Source of the DNA: an uncultured Chryseobacterium sp.
GTDB taxonomy: Bacteria; Bacteroidota; Bacteroidia; Flavobacteriales; Weeksellaceae
Assembly (NCBI GenBank): GCA_913776245.1
Contig: CAJYLO010000018.1
Location: 1 to 64,000, forward strand
DNA: 64,000 bases
Reading direction: 5' to 3'
The notes under the pieces were generated by a model. That model saw nothing but the letters and a program-made list of their open reading frames with translations, searched no databases and was not told the DNA's origin. Positions within the stretch are counted from its first letter, which is position 1; each line of letters begins with the position of its first letter. Both the position numbers and the translations under genes were made by a program. Of the stretch, positions 8,711-17,912 are shown piece by piece.

Positions 8711-9760
8711 ATGCCCCGACATATAACTGATACCACACAACTAAAGTGCGATAAAGGAACAGCAACTACACCTTTAGTAGTAACAAGTCAATCTTTTATG
8801 AAGATTGAAGGCAAGTTACAGGCAACGGAAGAAGACAAACAACCTAATGTAAATATTAAACCGTTTGGCGTATGTAGTATTACAAGAAGCTCTTGTTCAC
8901 CTGCTCCTATAAAATGGCAGGATACTTCTGTATTTGAGATTGATGGGAAAAAGGAACTTTTGGATAACTCCACTTGCCAATGTTCATTAGGAGGGAAAAT
9001 ATCTGTTATAAAATCTGCACAAAGTTTTGTAGAAGAGGGAGGAGCAACCATTTATGTAGAAGATGATGGTTTGGATGATAACTACACAGATAAAGTAGGT
9101 AATAATGAAAAAGATGAGCCAACAAACTCTTGGGTTATCAATTGGGTGCCTAATCAAAGAGGAAGTTTTGGAATATACAGATTAGCCAAATTCGACAACA
9201 CACAAAAAGGACTGAATCATTGGAACATATACGCTCATGGAATTATGGGTGGTGGTTTTCGAATAGAATATGGAAATGGTAATTTTATAGACATATATAG
9301 AGCACAACAAATCATATCTGCAATCAAAAAAATTAGTCAAACATTTGAGACTAAGTTAAATTCTCAAGAAGAAATTTCAATAAAATTTGTCGTTTGTAAC
9401 GAGCGTAGAAATTCTTCAGATGAGGGTTTGATTAAAACAATCAAAAAATTAACTCAGCTTCATTCAAATATAACAGCAGAAGTTTCATCAGGATTAGTTG
9501 TAGTTGAATATACTGATTCTTCAGCAGAACTAAAGGGAGTTTGGGATAAATTTGCAACTCCAGATACTGAAGGTAGAAAAGGTAGTTATGTAACTATCAA
9601 AAATGGAGAAATTGCAAGTACAGATCATTCTGTTGGACTAAAGCCAAGTACTCCAGAAGAAAGACAAAGTAATCAAGAATCTAAAGAACAGCAATATGAT
9701 AATCCTGACGATGATTATATTGATGTAAATAAAGAATGGAAAACAAAACCTAAATCTTGA
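8711..9760 (+). CDS. DUF4280 PAAR-like spike-tip protein with C-terminal His/Cys toxin domain
   Basis: The N-terminal 110 residues match the DUF4280 family: a cysteine-bearing start (TQLKCDKGTATTPL), then NIKPFGVC, TRSSCSPAPIKW and STCQCSLGGKISV. DUF4280 proteins are thought to act as PAAR-like tips on VgrG. The C-terminal domain (about 140-330) carries WNIYAHGIMGGGFRIEYG (His176) and IKFVVCNERRN (Cys229), again a strand-His-Gly then strand-Cys arrangement like caspase-fold enzymes, so this is probably a second clan-CD-like toxin. The protein would be a self-loading effector. The last 40 residues are hydrophilic and probably disordered. Confidence 0.75.
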   Translation: MPRHITDTTQLKCDKGTATTPLVVTSQSFMKIEGKLQATEEDKQPNVNIKPFGVCSITRSSCSPAPIKWQDTSVFEIDGKKELLDNSTCQCSLGGKISVIKSAQSFVEEGGATIYVEDDGLDDNYTDKVGNNEKDEPTNSWVINWVPNQRGSFGIYRLAKFDNTQKGLNHWNIYAHGIMGGGFRIEYGNGNFIDIYRAQQIISAIKKISQTFETKLNSQEEISIKFVVCNERRNSSDEGLIKTIKKLTQLHSNITAEVSSGLVVVEYTDSSAELKGVWDKFATPDTEGRKGSYVTIKNGEIASTDHSVGLKPSTPEERQSNQESKEQQYDNPDDDYIDVNKEWKTKPKS

Positions 9761-9764
9761 TATT

Positions 9765-10313
9765 ATGACGAAATACCTAGCCACAATTTCAATATTTTTC
9801 ATTTTGCATATTAATGGGCAAAAACTCGATTCTTTAGAAAGATATAACTATTATAAAAGCCAAGTTTATTTAGATTTAATCAATAAATTAGAATCTGGAT
9901 TAGGAAATTGTGATGATTACAATAAATATTCAAGAACAAAAAAAGATGTCAAAATCGTGCCTTTTACAAAAAAAATTGCTGAAAAATATAATTGTAAACA
10001 GGCTTATCAAGATTTATACACATTTTATTTTTTGTTAAATAAAAAACTATCTAATGAAAAAAATCTAAGTTGCGACACTTTGCTTTTAGAGAATTTGGAT
10101 AAAAGTAGTAGAAAATCTGCAATAAAAGCTCTTTTAAGAGCAGATATTGATAAATCTACAATTGCAACATATTACTATTTTGGTGTTTACGTGAAAAAAA
10201 ATCGTAAAAAAGCTATTGCTTTATATAGAAGTGATTATCAGTATGAAATTTCTGATAAGAAAATAATTGAAGAATTGGAAAGCAATAAAAACATGTTTGT
10301 TCCTTGTCAATAG
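9765..10313 (+). CDS. Secreted protein, candidate immunity protein
   Basis: The 182-residue product starts with a signal peptide (TKYLATISIFFILHINGQ) with probable cleavage after position 18. The mature part is helical and lysine/tyrosine-rich with four cysteines (in LGNCDD, KYNCKQ, LSCDT and VPCQ) and no recognised family. It begins 4 bases after the DUF4280-toxin stop, so it is the likely periplasmic immunity partner. Its helix pairs (AIKALLRADIDKS, KKAIALY) resemble Sel1/TPR-like helices, but not clearly enough to name. Confidence 0.55.
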   Translation: MTKYLATISIFFILHINGQKLDSLERYNYYKSQVYLDLINKLESGLGNCDDYNKYSRTKKDVKIVPFTKKIAEKYNCKQAYQDLYTFYFLLNKKLSNEKNLSCDTLLLENLDKSSRKSAIKALLRADIDKSTIATYYYFGVYVKKNRKKAIALYRSDYQYEISDKKIIEELESNKNMFVPCQ

Positions 10314-10407
10314 ATAATTCATTCAGCATAGGAAAAACTCATGGAAAAGGAGAAGGCAAGAAAACCGTAAATATAGGATTGAAGTGTTTAAATTTAAGAG
10401 TTGGAAG

Positions 10408-10863
10408 ATGAGAAAAATTCTTTTATTAATATTTTTATCCTTTGTTGTTTCCTGTACTTTACAAAAAGATATCGAATACCATTTTACAAAAGGTAACGCA
10501 CAAAGTAAATTAATCGAGGATATTAAAAACTATGAAAATTCAGGATATAATGTGTTCCTCATTTTTGGAAAAGAAGAAGGGTATAATATTATTGATATTG
10601 TGCCAGATATAAATAAAAATGAGAAAGTACAGGGTCTAAAATTATCTGAAACGAATAGAAAACTCATGTTAAATGGTAAATATTATTATGTTTTTTTTGA
10701 CTTTGATAATGAATAAGCAGCAACTGTAAAAGAAGAAATAGAAGATGGAGAAAAAGTCCAAATAGTAAAAAAAAGCGTTCCCATATATGATCACGCAACT
10801 ACTCTAGATTTCGACAAAAATTGGAGTTTTATTAAAAAAAGTAGCTTAATAAATTTCAAATAA
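10408..10863 (+). pseudogene. Lipoprotein gene with a premature in-frame stop
   Basis: From the ATG at 10408 the frame encodes a lipoprotein signal (MRKILLLIFLSFVVSC) and about 85 further residues to a TAA at 10714-10716. After that TAA the same frame stays open for 48 coding-like codons (AATVKEEIEDGEKVQIVK ... SSLINFK) to a second TAA at 10861. The simplest reading is a nonsense mutation in a gene of about 150 codons. The upstream GTG at 10384 is a less likely start. Context suggests another immunity-type lipoprotein. Whether the short form still works is unknown. Confidence 0.65.
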
Positions 10864-10890
10864 TCAACATAAAACTTTGTAGAAGAATAG

Positions 10891-11760
10891 ACAAAAGCCG
10901 ATAAAACTTACCGCATCATTGACATCAAACATATCCACGACCCGGGCGAATATTACAACGAGTTTACCGCTATCCCGGATTTGTTCAATGCCGCGCCCTA
11001 TATTGACACTGAAGATTTACCAATCGGTGAAGAGCAACCTGCGAGAGTGATGGATAACAATGACCCAATGGGAATGGGAAGAATCCGGGTACAGTTTCCG
11101 TGGCAGGAGGACAAAAACCAGATGACGCCGTGGATACGGTTGATACAGCCCCACTCCGGAGCAGGTAAAGGCTTTCATTTTATTCCTGAGATTGGCGAGG
11201 AAGTATTGGTTGGCTTTGAAGGCGGAAATGCTGAGAAGCCTTTTGTGATGGGGACGCATTATAATGGTAGTGAAACAAGCGGATATGCTACTTCCGACAA
11301 CAGTATAAAAGCAATCCACACAAGAAGCGGACATATTGTAAAGTTTACAGAAGATGAAAGTATTATCATCACCGATAAATCTGGAAATATTATAGAATTC
11401 GATACAGTGGGAAGTAATATTACTGTAACTGCTCCTGAAACAATGACATTTAATTGTAAGAATATGAACATTAGTGTTTCTGAAAATATGAATACTTCTG
11501 TAGGAATGAATAAGATTAATTCTGTGGGTATGAATATAACCGAGATAGCAGGGATGAACATTTTTCAGAATGCAACACAGGATTATTCTTTAAATGCAAC
11601 TAATATTACCAAAATTGCAAGTGAAACCTACTCCTATGATGCCAACGATATTCATAAAAATGCTACAGAAGGTATAGAAGTGGCAGCAGCGAAAGATTAT
11701 ATACAGAATAGTGAAAAAACGATACATAATTTATCAGGAGAGAAAGGATATAACGCATAA
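10891..11760 (+). pseudogene. 5'-truncated VgrG, second copy
   Basis: The open frame enters vgrG homology at about 10900 (KTYRIIDIKH.. then FTAIPDLFNA), equivalent to residue 360 of the full VgrG, and runs through the complete OB-fold and needle to 11760. There is no ATG; only a TTG at 10981 could start it. The stretch through EEQPARVMDNNDPMGMGR is almost identical to the full vgrG, so this is a recent duplicate suited to homologous recombination. The needle end differs (MTFNCKNMNISVSENMN...), implying a spike tip matched to the effector just downstream. Confidence 0.8.
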
Positions 11761-11770
11761 AACTCTAATT

Positions 11771-13582
11771 ATGGGAGATCAGGAGAAAAAAGGACAAATA
11801 CAGATCTTTGCTAAGAATATAAGAGGAAAAGCAAATGGACAAATACAGGAAGATAGCAAGATAACAAGAAATACCGTATATGGTAGACATATTCAAAATG
11901 GCGGAAATGGAGTGAATAATGATGTAAATACGTAAAGAAAGCCGTTAAAAATAGGTCATTATTTTGAAAGCGCTGTTTGGACAAATCACAAAGATGAACC
12001 TATAAAAAGAGCCATTTATGGACAAAGCGTAAGACTTCATATAACAATGAATAAAGAATATGTAAAAGTGGGAGAAGAAGTTCAGTTTAGGCTTTACACA
12101 GTTGATAAAATCACCAAAAAAGAAACTCATATAGGTTTAGTAGAGACAAGAGACAATAAAATTACTTATGACAAAGTAAAAATCGAAAATATAAAAGGAG
12201 AATATCAAGCTGTAATAAAATTTACTCTTACTCCGGATATTTTGGATAAGGGACTACCTCCTTATATGAAAAACCATTTGGAATGGTTGTATTGCGGATG
12301 CAGTTACCAATCTGAACATAAAGATTGGGAGCATAAACAGATACCTAAGAAACAGGCAGATTATCTGGAAATGGGAGTCTTGATCATAGATCGTTATAAA
12401 ATGCCCGGATTAAAACCTAATGGATCTGATATTGCTGATGATATGACCTATGGAACGGGGCAACCTCATAGAGACAGAATATACTCCGAAGAAAGAATGG
12501 CAAAATATAAAGAAGAATATAAAACCTTTGGTTTCGATTTTTCTAAGCACACCCTTTTTGCAGATGCAGAAGATGACCTGCTGATGGAACCCTATGAAAT
12601 AGAAGAAGAAGTAGTAATAACCAACAAAAAACAAGAAGAATACAAAGTACCAATAGATAATACCGCTGTTTACAAACCAAAGTTTCCGACCCTAACAGAA
12701 GAACAAAATGCGTTGATAAAGGTAAGAAACAAGAATGTAAAAGCGATTTATACTAAAGAGAAATGCTCTAGCACAAAATATGGTATTATTTCTACCGGGT
12801 TAGATGTCAGAATTTTTGATAATCTTTCTGATGAACAGCTGTTTTGGGATTTTGAAAATACTGCGGAACTCTATTTTGCGAGAGGAGAATTGCAAGAAAA
12901 CTTAGAAAGGATGATTGCTAAATTTAAGAGAAATAAAGGGGGAATATACGAAGATGAAGTCCTTACAAGAAATATAAAGGAGCATCCTGAAACTCTTGCA
13001 TATTGTCAAAAAGTGGAAGACTATATTGCAGAGCAACTAAAAAACAATTTTAGTAAATTAGAAGAAGTGGAAGATAAAGATCCTTATTTTGAAAAGAAAG
13101 AAGGAAAAGATAGTTTTTTTTCTAATTCGCAAGGAAAAAGAAGTGAAAAAAGAAAAAAATTTAGTAAACCAATGTATTCTTATGGAAATCCAGTAGAAGC
13201 GACAAAAGGACTTACGATAGCAACCAACGATATTTGGTCGGCAGAAGTTCTTTTGAAAGAAGTAAAATTTAGCGGAGATAATTATACTGGAAAATATGAG
13301 GTAACACTTTGGGATCATTTTGGATTAGATTTACCCGATATGGAGAAAATATTTAACATTATTCCAAGTGTAGGAGAAGTGTTTGTGTGTTGGTTTATTC
13401 TGCAACATTTACGAGGATACAAACCCTTTTTAACCAAAATAAATTTTACCAAAGAGTTTACGGGTAATCTACAAAAAGGAATGTTTGAGATAGAAACAGA
13501 GCGTGAAAAACAGAGAGAGGAAGATGCAAGAGAGTTAAACGAAAAAATACAAACAGATATTCGGACAAGCCCCAAACTTTAG
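11771..13582 (+). pseudogene. DUF3289-type T6SS effector interrupted by an in-frame stop
   Basis: From the ATG at 11771 the frame encodes 54 residues of adaptor (MGDQEKKGQIQIFAKN...), meets a TAA at 11933-11935, and then continues in the same frame as KPLKIGHYFESAVWTNHKDEP, which matches the delivery domain of the first effector (GHYFVRGWWTDENDKP). An ATG at 12047 could start a 511-residue downstream product lacking the adaptor. The C-terminal 120 residues (LLKEVKFSGDNYTGKYEVTL, WDHFGLDLPD, WFILQHLRGYKPFLT) match the DUF3289 family. The toxin domain is intact, but delivery of the shortened product is doubtful. The stop may be a recent nonsense mutation or a sequence error. Confidence 0.75.
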
Positions 13583-13585
13583 AAT

Positions 13586-14005
13586 ATGAAAAAAATATTT
13601 TTTTTAGCCATAATGTGTCTTTTATTAATTTCTTGTAAAGAAAAAAAAATAAAGGTAATACATTCAAAAGTTAGATCTAATCTGTTTTTAATTAAGTTTT
13701 CTTCTCAAAAAGATTCTTTATTAAAATCCGAAATTAAAAATTTCTTATTAAAAAATTTTAAAGACGTCAATCAGAATGATTATGATATATATATTTATAA
13801 ATACACAACCAACACAAAATATTTTATAGATAATAAAGAAGATCCAGGAGGTTTTAGTAGTGAAGAAATTTCGATGTATGAAGATGATTATATAGCAGGG
13901 TTTTATACATCAAAATGTAAAAGAGATTCTACAAAAAAAGTGGGTGTTTTTAGCTTTTATAAGACATATTCAAAACCAGATACAATTATAAATAGATGTC
14001 AGTGA
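13586..14005 (+). CDS. Lipoprotein, candidate immunity to the DUF3289 toxin
   Basis: The 139-residue product has a clear lipoprotein signal (MKKIFFLAIMCLLLISC, lipobox LISC). The mature domain contains NTKYFIDNKEDPGGFSSEE and ends with a cysteine (INRCQ). It begins 3 bases after the toxin stop. Two paralogues follow at 14215 and 14941, each behind a leftover toxin 3' end, which strongly supports an immunity role. The protein should sit on the periplasmic face, implying a toxin that acts in the periplasm or membrane. The family is not otherwise recognised. Confidence 0.7.
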   Translation: MKKIFFLAIMCLLLISCKEKKIKVIHSKVRSNLFLIKFSSQKDSLLKSEIKNFLLKNFKDVNQNDYDIYIYKYTTNTKYFIDNKEDPGGFSSEEISMYEDDYIAGFYTSKCKRDSTKKVGVFSFYKTYSKPDTIINRCQ

Positions 14006-14013
14006 GCAAAACT

Positions 14014-14211
14014 TATGTAATGGTTTATTCTGCAGCATTTGATAAGGTATAAACTGGTTTTAACTAAAATTACTTTTACAAAGAATTTTCAGAAAATCTT
14101 CAAAAAGGGAAATCTGAATTAAATGAAGAATGTGAAAAACAAAGAGAAGGAGATGCAAGAGAGCTAAACGAAAAGATACAAACAGATATTTGGACTAGCC
14201 CTAAATTTTAA
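14014..14211 (+). pseudogene. Orphan DUF3289 toxin 3' end, copy a
   Basis: These bases match the last 200 of the intact toxin gene: the section for WFILQHL..Y, an NFTKEF-like stretch with a frameshift, then a readable tail (ELNEKIQTDIWTSPKF) before the stop at 14209. No start codon or delivery domain remains. It lies directly in front of a second immunity-type lipoprotein gene, as expected for a displaced toxin-immunity cassette. Confidence 0.75.
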
Positions 14212-14214
14212 TTG

Positions 14215-14576
14215 ATGAAAAATATAATAATATTGATTTTACAAATTATTTCGTGTGCAAACAAGCCTGAGATTATAGAATCTAAAACAAATAGAGGGTT
14301 ATTTTTATTAAAGAATCCTAAATTTCCAAAGGATTCTAGCTTTTTGTTTTATCAATATACAAGAAACACTAAATATTTTATAAATAATAACGAAGACCCA
14401 AGCGGATTTTCTAGTGAAGAATTAATTAATTATCCCGAAGATGAAATTTCTGACTTTTTTATTTTAAAATGTAAAAGTGATTCAACAAAATTAGTAGGCG
14501 ATTTCATTTTTATGGACTGAAAGGTTCACGTAATGAAAAAGATGAAGTAGATACCCTCATTTATAAGTGCAAATAG
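14215..14576 (+). pseudogene. Second immunity-type lipoprotein, frameshifted near its end
   Basis: The start at 14215 gives a lipoprotein signal (MKNIIILILQIISC). The body parallels the first paralogue: RNTKYFINNNEDPSGFSSEE matches NTKYFIDNKEDPGGFSSEE. In the annotated frame it ends at 14520, but a neighbouring frame continues from about 14503 as FYGLKGSRNEKDEVDTLIYK to a TAG at 14574, which matches the C-terminal layout of copy 1 (FYKTYSKPDTIINRC). A one-base change near 14500 best explains this. The truncated 101-residue form may still fold. Confidence 0.65.
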
Positions 14577-14937
14577 TAGGTCGGCAGAAGTTATTCTAAA
14601 AGAAGTTAAATATACTGGTGATGATTAAACCGGAAAATATGAGGTAAAACTTTGGGATTATTTCGGATTGGATTTACCAGATGCGGAAATAATACTAAGT
14701 GAAGGTAAAATATATGCAATTTTAGCTGGCTTTCGTGCTTGGTTTTTATTGCAGCATTTATGGGGTTATAAACCATTACTAACTAAAATGAATTTTACTA
14801 AGGAGTTTTCTGGAAACCTCGCCAAAGGAATGAGTGAGCTAAAAGCTGAAAGAAAAGCAGAGGAACAAAGAAGAAAGGAAGATATGAAAAGAATTAAAGA
14901 AGAGATAAAGCTAAGAAACCCTACAATAAATTGGTAA
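14577..14937 (+). pseudogene. Orphan DUF3289 toxin 3' end, copy b, with internal stop
   Basis: The frame reads SRSAEVILKEVKYTGDD, a TAA at 14626-14628 where the intact gene has a tyrosine codon, then TGKYEVKLWDYFGLDLPDAE and FRAWFLLQHLWGYKPLLTKM to a stop at 14935. It is the most complete leftover DUF3289 domain but has no delivery module and no ATG; a TTG at 14668 could start the last 89 codons. Its charged C-terminal tail (KAERKAEEQRRKEDMKR) differs from the intact copy, so it came from another allele. Confidence 0.75.
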
Positions 14938-14940
14938 TGT

Positions 14941-15201
14941 ATGAAAAAAATATTTCCAATAATTCTCATTATACTATTTTTTTCTTTACAAGAAAAAAAT
15001 ATTGAGTTTATAAAATCAGAACCTTCAGACAATTTAATTTTATTAAAGAATCTTCCAAAAGAAGATTCTTTAATAAAAAATCAGATATCTGATTTTTTAA
15101 ATTTGAATTATGACAAATATGATAAATCTATTACAACTTTTGGCTTTTATAGATATAACACAGTTACAAAGTATTTTTTAAAAATAGAGGGATTAACATG
15201 A
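14941..15201 (+). pseudogene. Third immunity-type lipoprotein, truncated and without lipobox
   Basis: The 86-residue frame starts 3 bases after toxin remnant b. It aligns with the other two paralogues (signal-like MKKIFPIILIILFFS, then FIKSEPSDNLILLKN and NTVTKYFLK). The lipobox cysteine is lost: SLQEK stands where copy 1 has SCKEK. The protein breaks off right after KYF, where the others continue with EDPGGFSSEE. The following bases switch to toxin 3' sequence, so the gene was cut by recombination. It is unlikely to be functional. Confidence 0.65.
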
Positions 15202-15204
15202 AAA

Positions 15205-15276
15205 TAGAGAAAGGAAGATCCAAGGGAATTAAATGAAAAGACTCAGCGAGATATTTTGACAAGTCCTAAATTTTAA
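15205..15276 (+). pseudogene. Orphan DUF3289 toxin 3' end, copy c
   Basis: Only about 20 codons of the toxin tail survive (EDPRELNEKTQRDILTSPKF, stop at 15274-15276), matching the ends of the intact toxin and copy a. It is fused directly to the broken third immunity gene and precedes a fourth, unrelated lipoprotein gene. This conserved tail repeats four times across the array and may be the shared sequence at which the cassettes recombine. Confidence 0.65.
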
Positions 15277-15279
15277 GTC

Positions 15280-15770
15280 ATGAAAATGAAAACTAAAATA
15301 TTTTTCATTTTTTTCATCTGTTTACTATTGGTCAACTGTAAACATACAAAACCTTATAAACCTGAGTTTACTTATGTTTCTAAAGTTAGTGGAAAAAAGC
15401 CATATTATTATGAACCAAACATGGGAGATGTTTATATATAATGATGAATATTTTATCGAAACATCTCAAGATTATCAAAGTAAAAGTGTTCAAAAGATAG
15501 TAGATTCTTTTTTAAGAGAGAATTGTAAAATTTGTACAATATATACTACAGTAAATTACTATTCCTTTTGGATTATAGAAAAAAACAAAGTGTACCGAAA
15601 AATATTTAACAACAGGAATTAAAGATGGGTGTTGGGAAAATGATGATAAAGAAACAGGTGTTCGGGATTATTACACCATTTTGCACCGCAGTTATAAAAG
15701 ATCGGATAAAGATAAATCCATTTGGGTATCGAATCTGTCAGAAAAAAAATTAGGGAAAAACTTTATATGA
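15280..15770 (+). pseudogene. Fourth lipoprotein gene, broken by two frameshifts
   Basis: The start at 15280 encodes a lipoprotein signal (MKMKTKIFFIFFICLLLVNC) and about 33 more residues before a stop at 15439. Coding-like sequence then continues in a second frame (MFIYNDEYFIETSQDYQSK to about 15590) and in a third (TEKYLTTGIKDGCWENDD ... LSEKKLGKNFI, stop at 15768). The three pieces join into one protein of roughly 160 residues with a C-terminal YYTILHRSYKR segment. It does not resemble the three preceding paralogues and may belong to a lost effector. No single intact product is possible. Confidence 0.7.
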
Positions 15771-15995
15771 TACAATTTATTGCAGTCATAATAAGATCTG
15801 TTGAAGCTACACCAATATATATAATGCTATTAATTTTTAATACTCACTGATGGGAATATTCTTGGAGTTAATATAAGATGTGTTGTTATCTACCTTATTT
15901 CAATCATAGATGTACATAATCATAAAAATAGGTAGTATTATCATATTTTATTTCTATACACACAAAGTATTTTTTTTAGTAGAAAAGAAAAAAAA

Positions 15996-17066
15996 ATGAA
16001 CATAAGCATATCTACATATCAGGTAAAAAGAGGAGATACTTTGGAGTCCGTTGCAGGGCAATTGGGAATTTCGGCAGAGGCATTGAAACGTTATCACAAT
16101 ACTTATTGCGATTTGAAGAATCTTATAGGAAGTGATTTTAGAGGGGTTCAAGAAATTATGATTCCTTCATCCGAAAAAATTGCAGAACTAAAAGAAAGTC
16201 AAAAGCAAATATCTTTAATCAATAGTCTTCCTTCTTTCCATTTGAATAAGGATTTTTATGCATTAAACTATGAAGTAACAGAAAGGTTTGAACAACTGGA
16301 TAAAGAAGATTTAATAGTTGATTATTTGGTTTCCGTAAAGCTCAATGAAACGGAGGGTAAGGGATTTATTACCGAAGTAAGAACTTCAGACATTAAAAAA
16401 TACGGAATATCTCCCGATGAAAAGATGGCGATGATCTCACTTGCCTGCATGGAAAGTATTTCTCCAATTGCTTTTAGTATTCCGGCTCAAGGGAAAATAA
16501 AAAGTCTATACGACCATAAAGCTCTCGTTAAAAAACTTGAAAGCAAAAGACCGGATCTAGAAGACTTTTTTATTGGGGAAGTGAATAAAACCTATCTGGA
16601 TAAGTTTCATTCAAGTGTTAAGAATGAAAATTATTTGTTAAAACAATTTCAATCCGCATTGTTGTATCAAATTTTATTTCCCGAAATGGATTGCTTTCGT
16701 AGAAAAAATGAGTGGAAAGAAAGTTTTTACGTTATTCAAAATTCATTTCCGGTACAATGCCTGTTTCATACTAAATATAATTTTGAAAATCCATATGATG
16801 TAGAAATTATTATTAAAGGTAAAATAGAAGAAAGTTGCAGTTTACAGGAATTATTGAGACGAATGAAATTTGAAGAACTTCGTGAAGATAAAGTAACAGG
16901 TGAAATAGAATTACGTTATACTACCTCCAAAGAGACCAGGAAATTAAAGAACATAGAGGCAAGCATTATACTTTTGCATCAAGAAGAATTGTATCGGAAG
17001 CAGAGTCTATTGCTTAGGGCAAAAGAAGAGAATCCGGCAAGAAAATTCAGCACATTATTAGATTAA
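15996..17066 (+). CDS. LysM-domain protein of the T6SS cargo cluster
   Basis: The 356-residue protein opens with a LysM fold (about residues 7-58: YQVKRGDTLESVAGQLGIS, then LKRYHNTYC and VQEIMIPS). The rest is a soluble mixed helix/strand domain (about 85-350) with no family recognised. It has no signal peptide, so the LysM does not mark an exported cell-wall protein. In phage tails and T6SS-like machines, cytoplasmic LysM proteins join hub and spike parts, so an adaptor or assembly role is reasonable. The next gene starts with a similar LysM motif 8 bases on, suggesting one operon. Confidence 0.7.
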   Translation: MNISISTYQVKRGDTLESVAGQLGISAEALKRYHNTYCDLKNLIGSDFRGVQEIMIPSSEKIAELKESQKQISLINSLPSFHLNKDFYALNYEVTERFEQLDKEDLIVDYLVSVKLNETEGKGFITEVRTSDIKKYGISPDEKMAMISLACMESISPIAFSIPAQGKIKSLYDHKALVKKLESKRPDLEDFFIGEVNKTYLDKFHSSVKNENYLLKQFQSALLYQILFPEMDCFRRKNEWKESFYVIQNSFPVQCLFHTKYNFENPYDVEIIIKGKIEESCSLQELLRRMKFEELREDKVTGEIELRYTTSKETRKLKNIEASIILLHQEELYRKQSLLLRAKEENPARKFSTLLD

Positions 17067-17073
17067 AAAACCG

Positions 17074-17898
17074 ATGAAAAAATACATTGTACACAAAGGA
17101 GATACTTTGGACTCCATTGCAGAGCAATTTGGAGTACAAGACGGACAGACTCTCCGTTCCTATCATAATATCTATTGTCCTCTTGAAGATTTGCTGGGAC
17201 ATGATGTTGTTCCTGGAAAAGAACTTTTCGTTCTTGAAGATTCTCAATATCTGAAAGATGATGATGAAGTAAAAGATTCCATTAACGGTTATGACGATGA
17301 AGCTGAAGCTGAAGAAACTGTGGAAGTTTCAGAAGAACAGCAGGAAGAATCTAAAGAATAAAAAAAAGAAGATCAGAAAAAAGAACAGCAAGCCGAAAGC
17401 GATTCCAGTGAACATGACGGTAAATATTTTGTTGTACAAAAAGGAATGTGTCAATGCAACCAAGGCTTTAAGTTTCCAAAATTTAAAGTAACCAGCCATC
17501 AGAAACATTACTGGAATGATTCTGATGGGCAGGCAGATTATCTTGCTGTTACAGAAGATGATTTAACATTAGATCCTCCTGCAATGCCATTCGGTAATTG
17601 TAAGCTAAAACCTTCTTCGGGAGGATACTTGCCTTGTGCTTTTGCACCGGCAGGAAAATGGACAAAAACCTATGACAAAGTAAAAGTAATGGGCAAAAGC
17701 TGTCTAACAGAGCTTTCCGAATTGATTTGTGCAACCGGAGGAAAGATAACAATTTTCAAGCATGGTCAGCAAAGCGAAGCAGGAAAAAGCAATGTAAAGA
17801 AAGCAGATGCAAGAGAACAGCAAATCTATAATCCTGTAATGAATTTTGAGGAGTTTCAGGAAGAAATAAATGGAGAGGATTCATTTGAGGTTGAATAA
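17074..17898 (+). pseudogene. LysM-DUF4280 spike-tip protein interrupted by an in-frame stop
   Basis: The frame from 17074 encodes a LysM domain (YIVHKGDTLDSIAEQFGV), an acidic linker, and a TAA at 17359-17361. It continues in the same frame through a lysine/glutamine-rich linker to an ATG at 17446 (CQCNQGFKFPKFKVTS) and a complete DUF4280 domain (MPFGNCKLKPS, CAFAPAGKW, GKSCLTELSELIC, GGKITIF). The whole is best read as one 275-codon LysM-linker-PAAR-like gene with a nonsense codon in the linker. Because the linker is tolerant, both halves might be made separately: a 95-residue LysM protein and a 150-residue DUF4280 protein. It lies 14 bases before the cell-wall effector it would help load. 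Confidence 0.75.
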
Positions 17899-17912
17899 AA
17901 ACACAAAGAATT

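Noticed and set aside
10384-10407. GTG start for the lipoprotein at 10.4 kb
   Set aside because: It would add eight basic residues before a normal lipoprotein signal that starts at the ATG at 10408.
11711-11770. Start of the DUF3289 effector at 11711
   Set aside because: The stretch overlaps the end of the VgrG fragment in another frame; the ATG at 11771 directly follows the VgrG stop.
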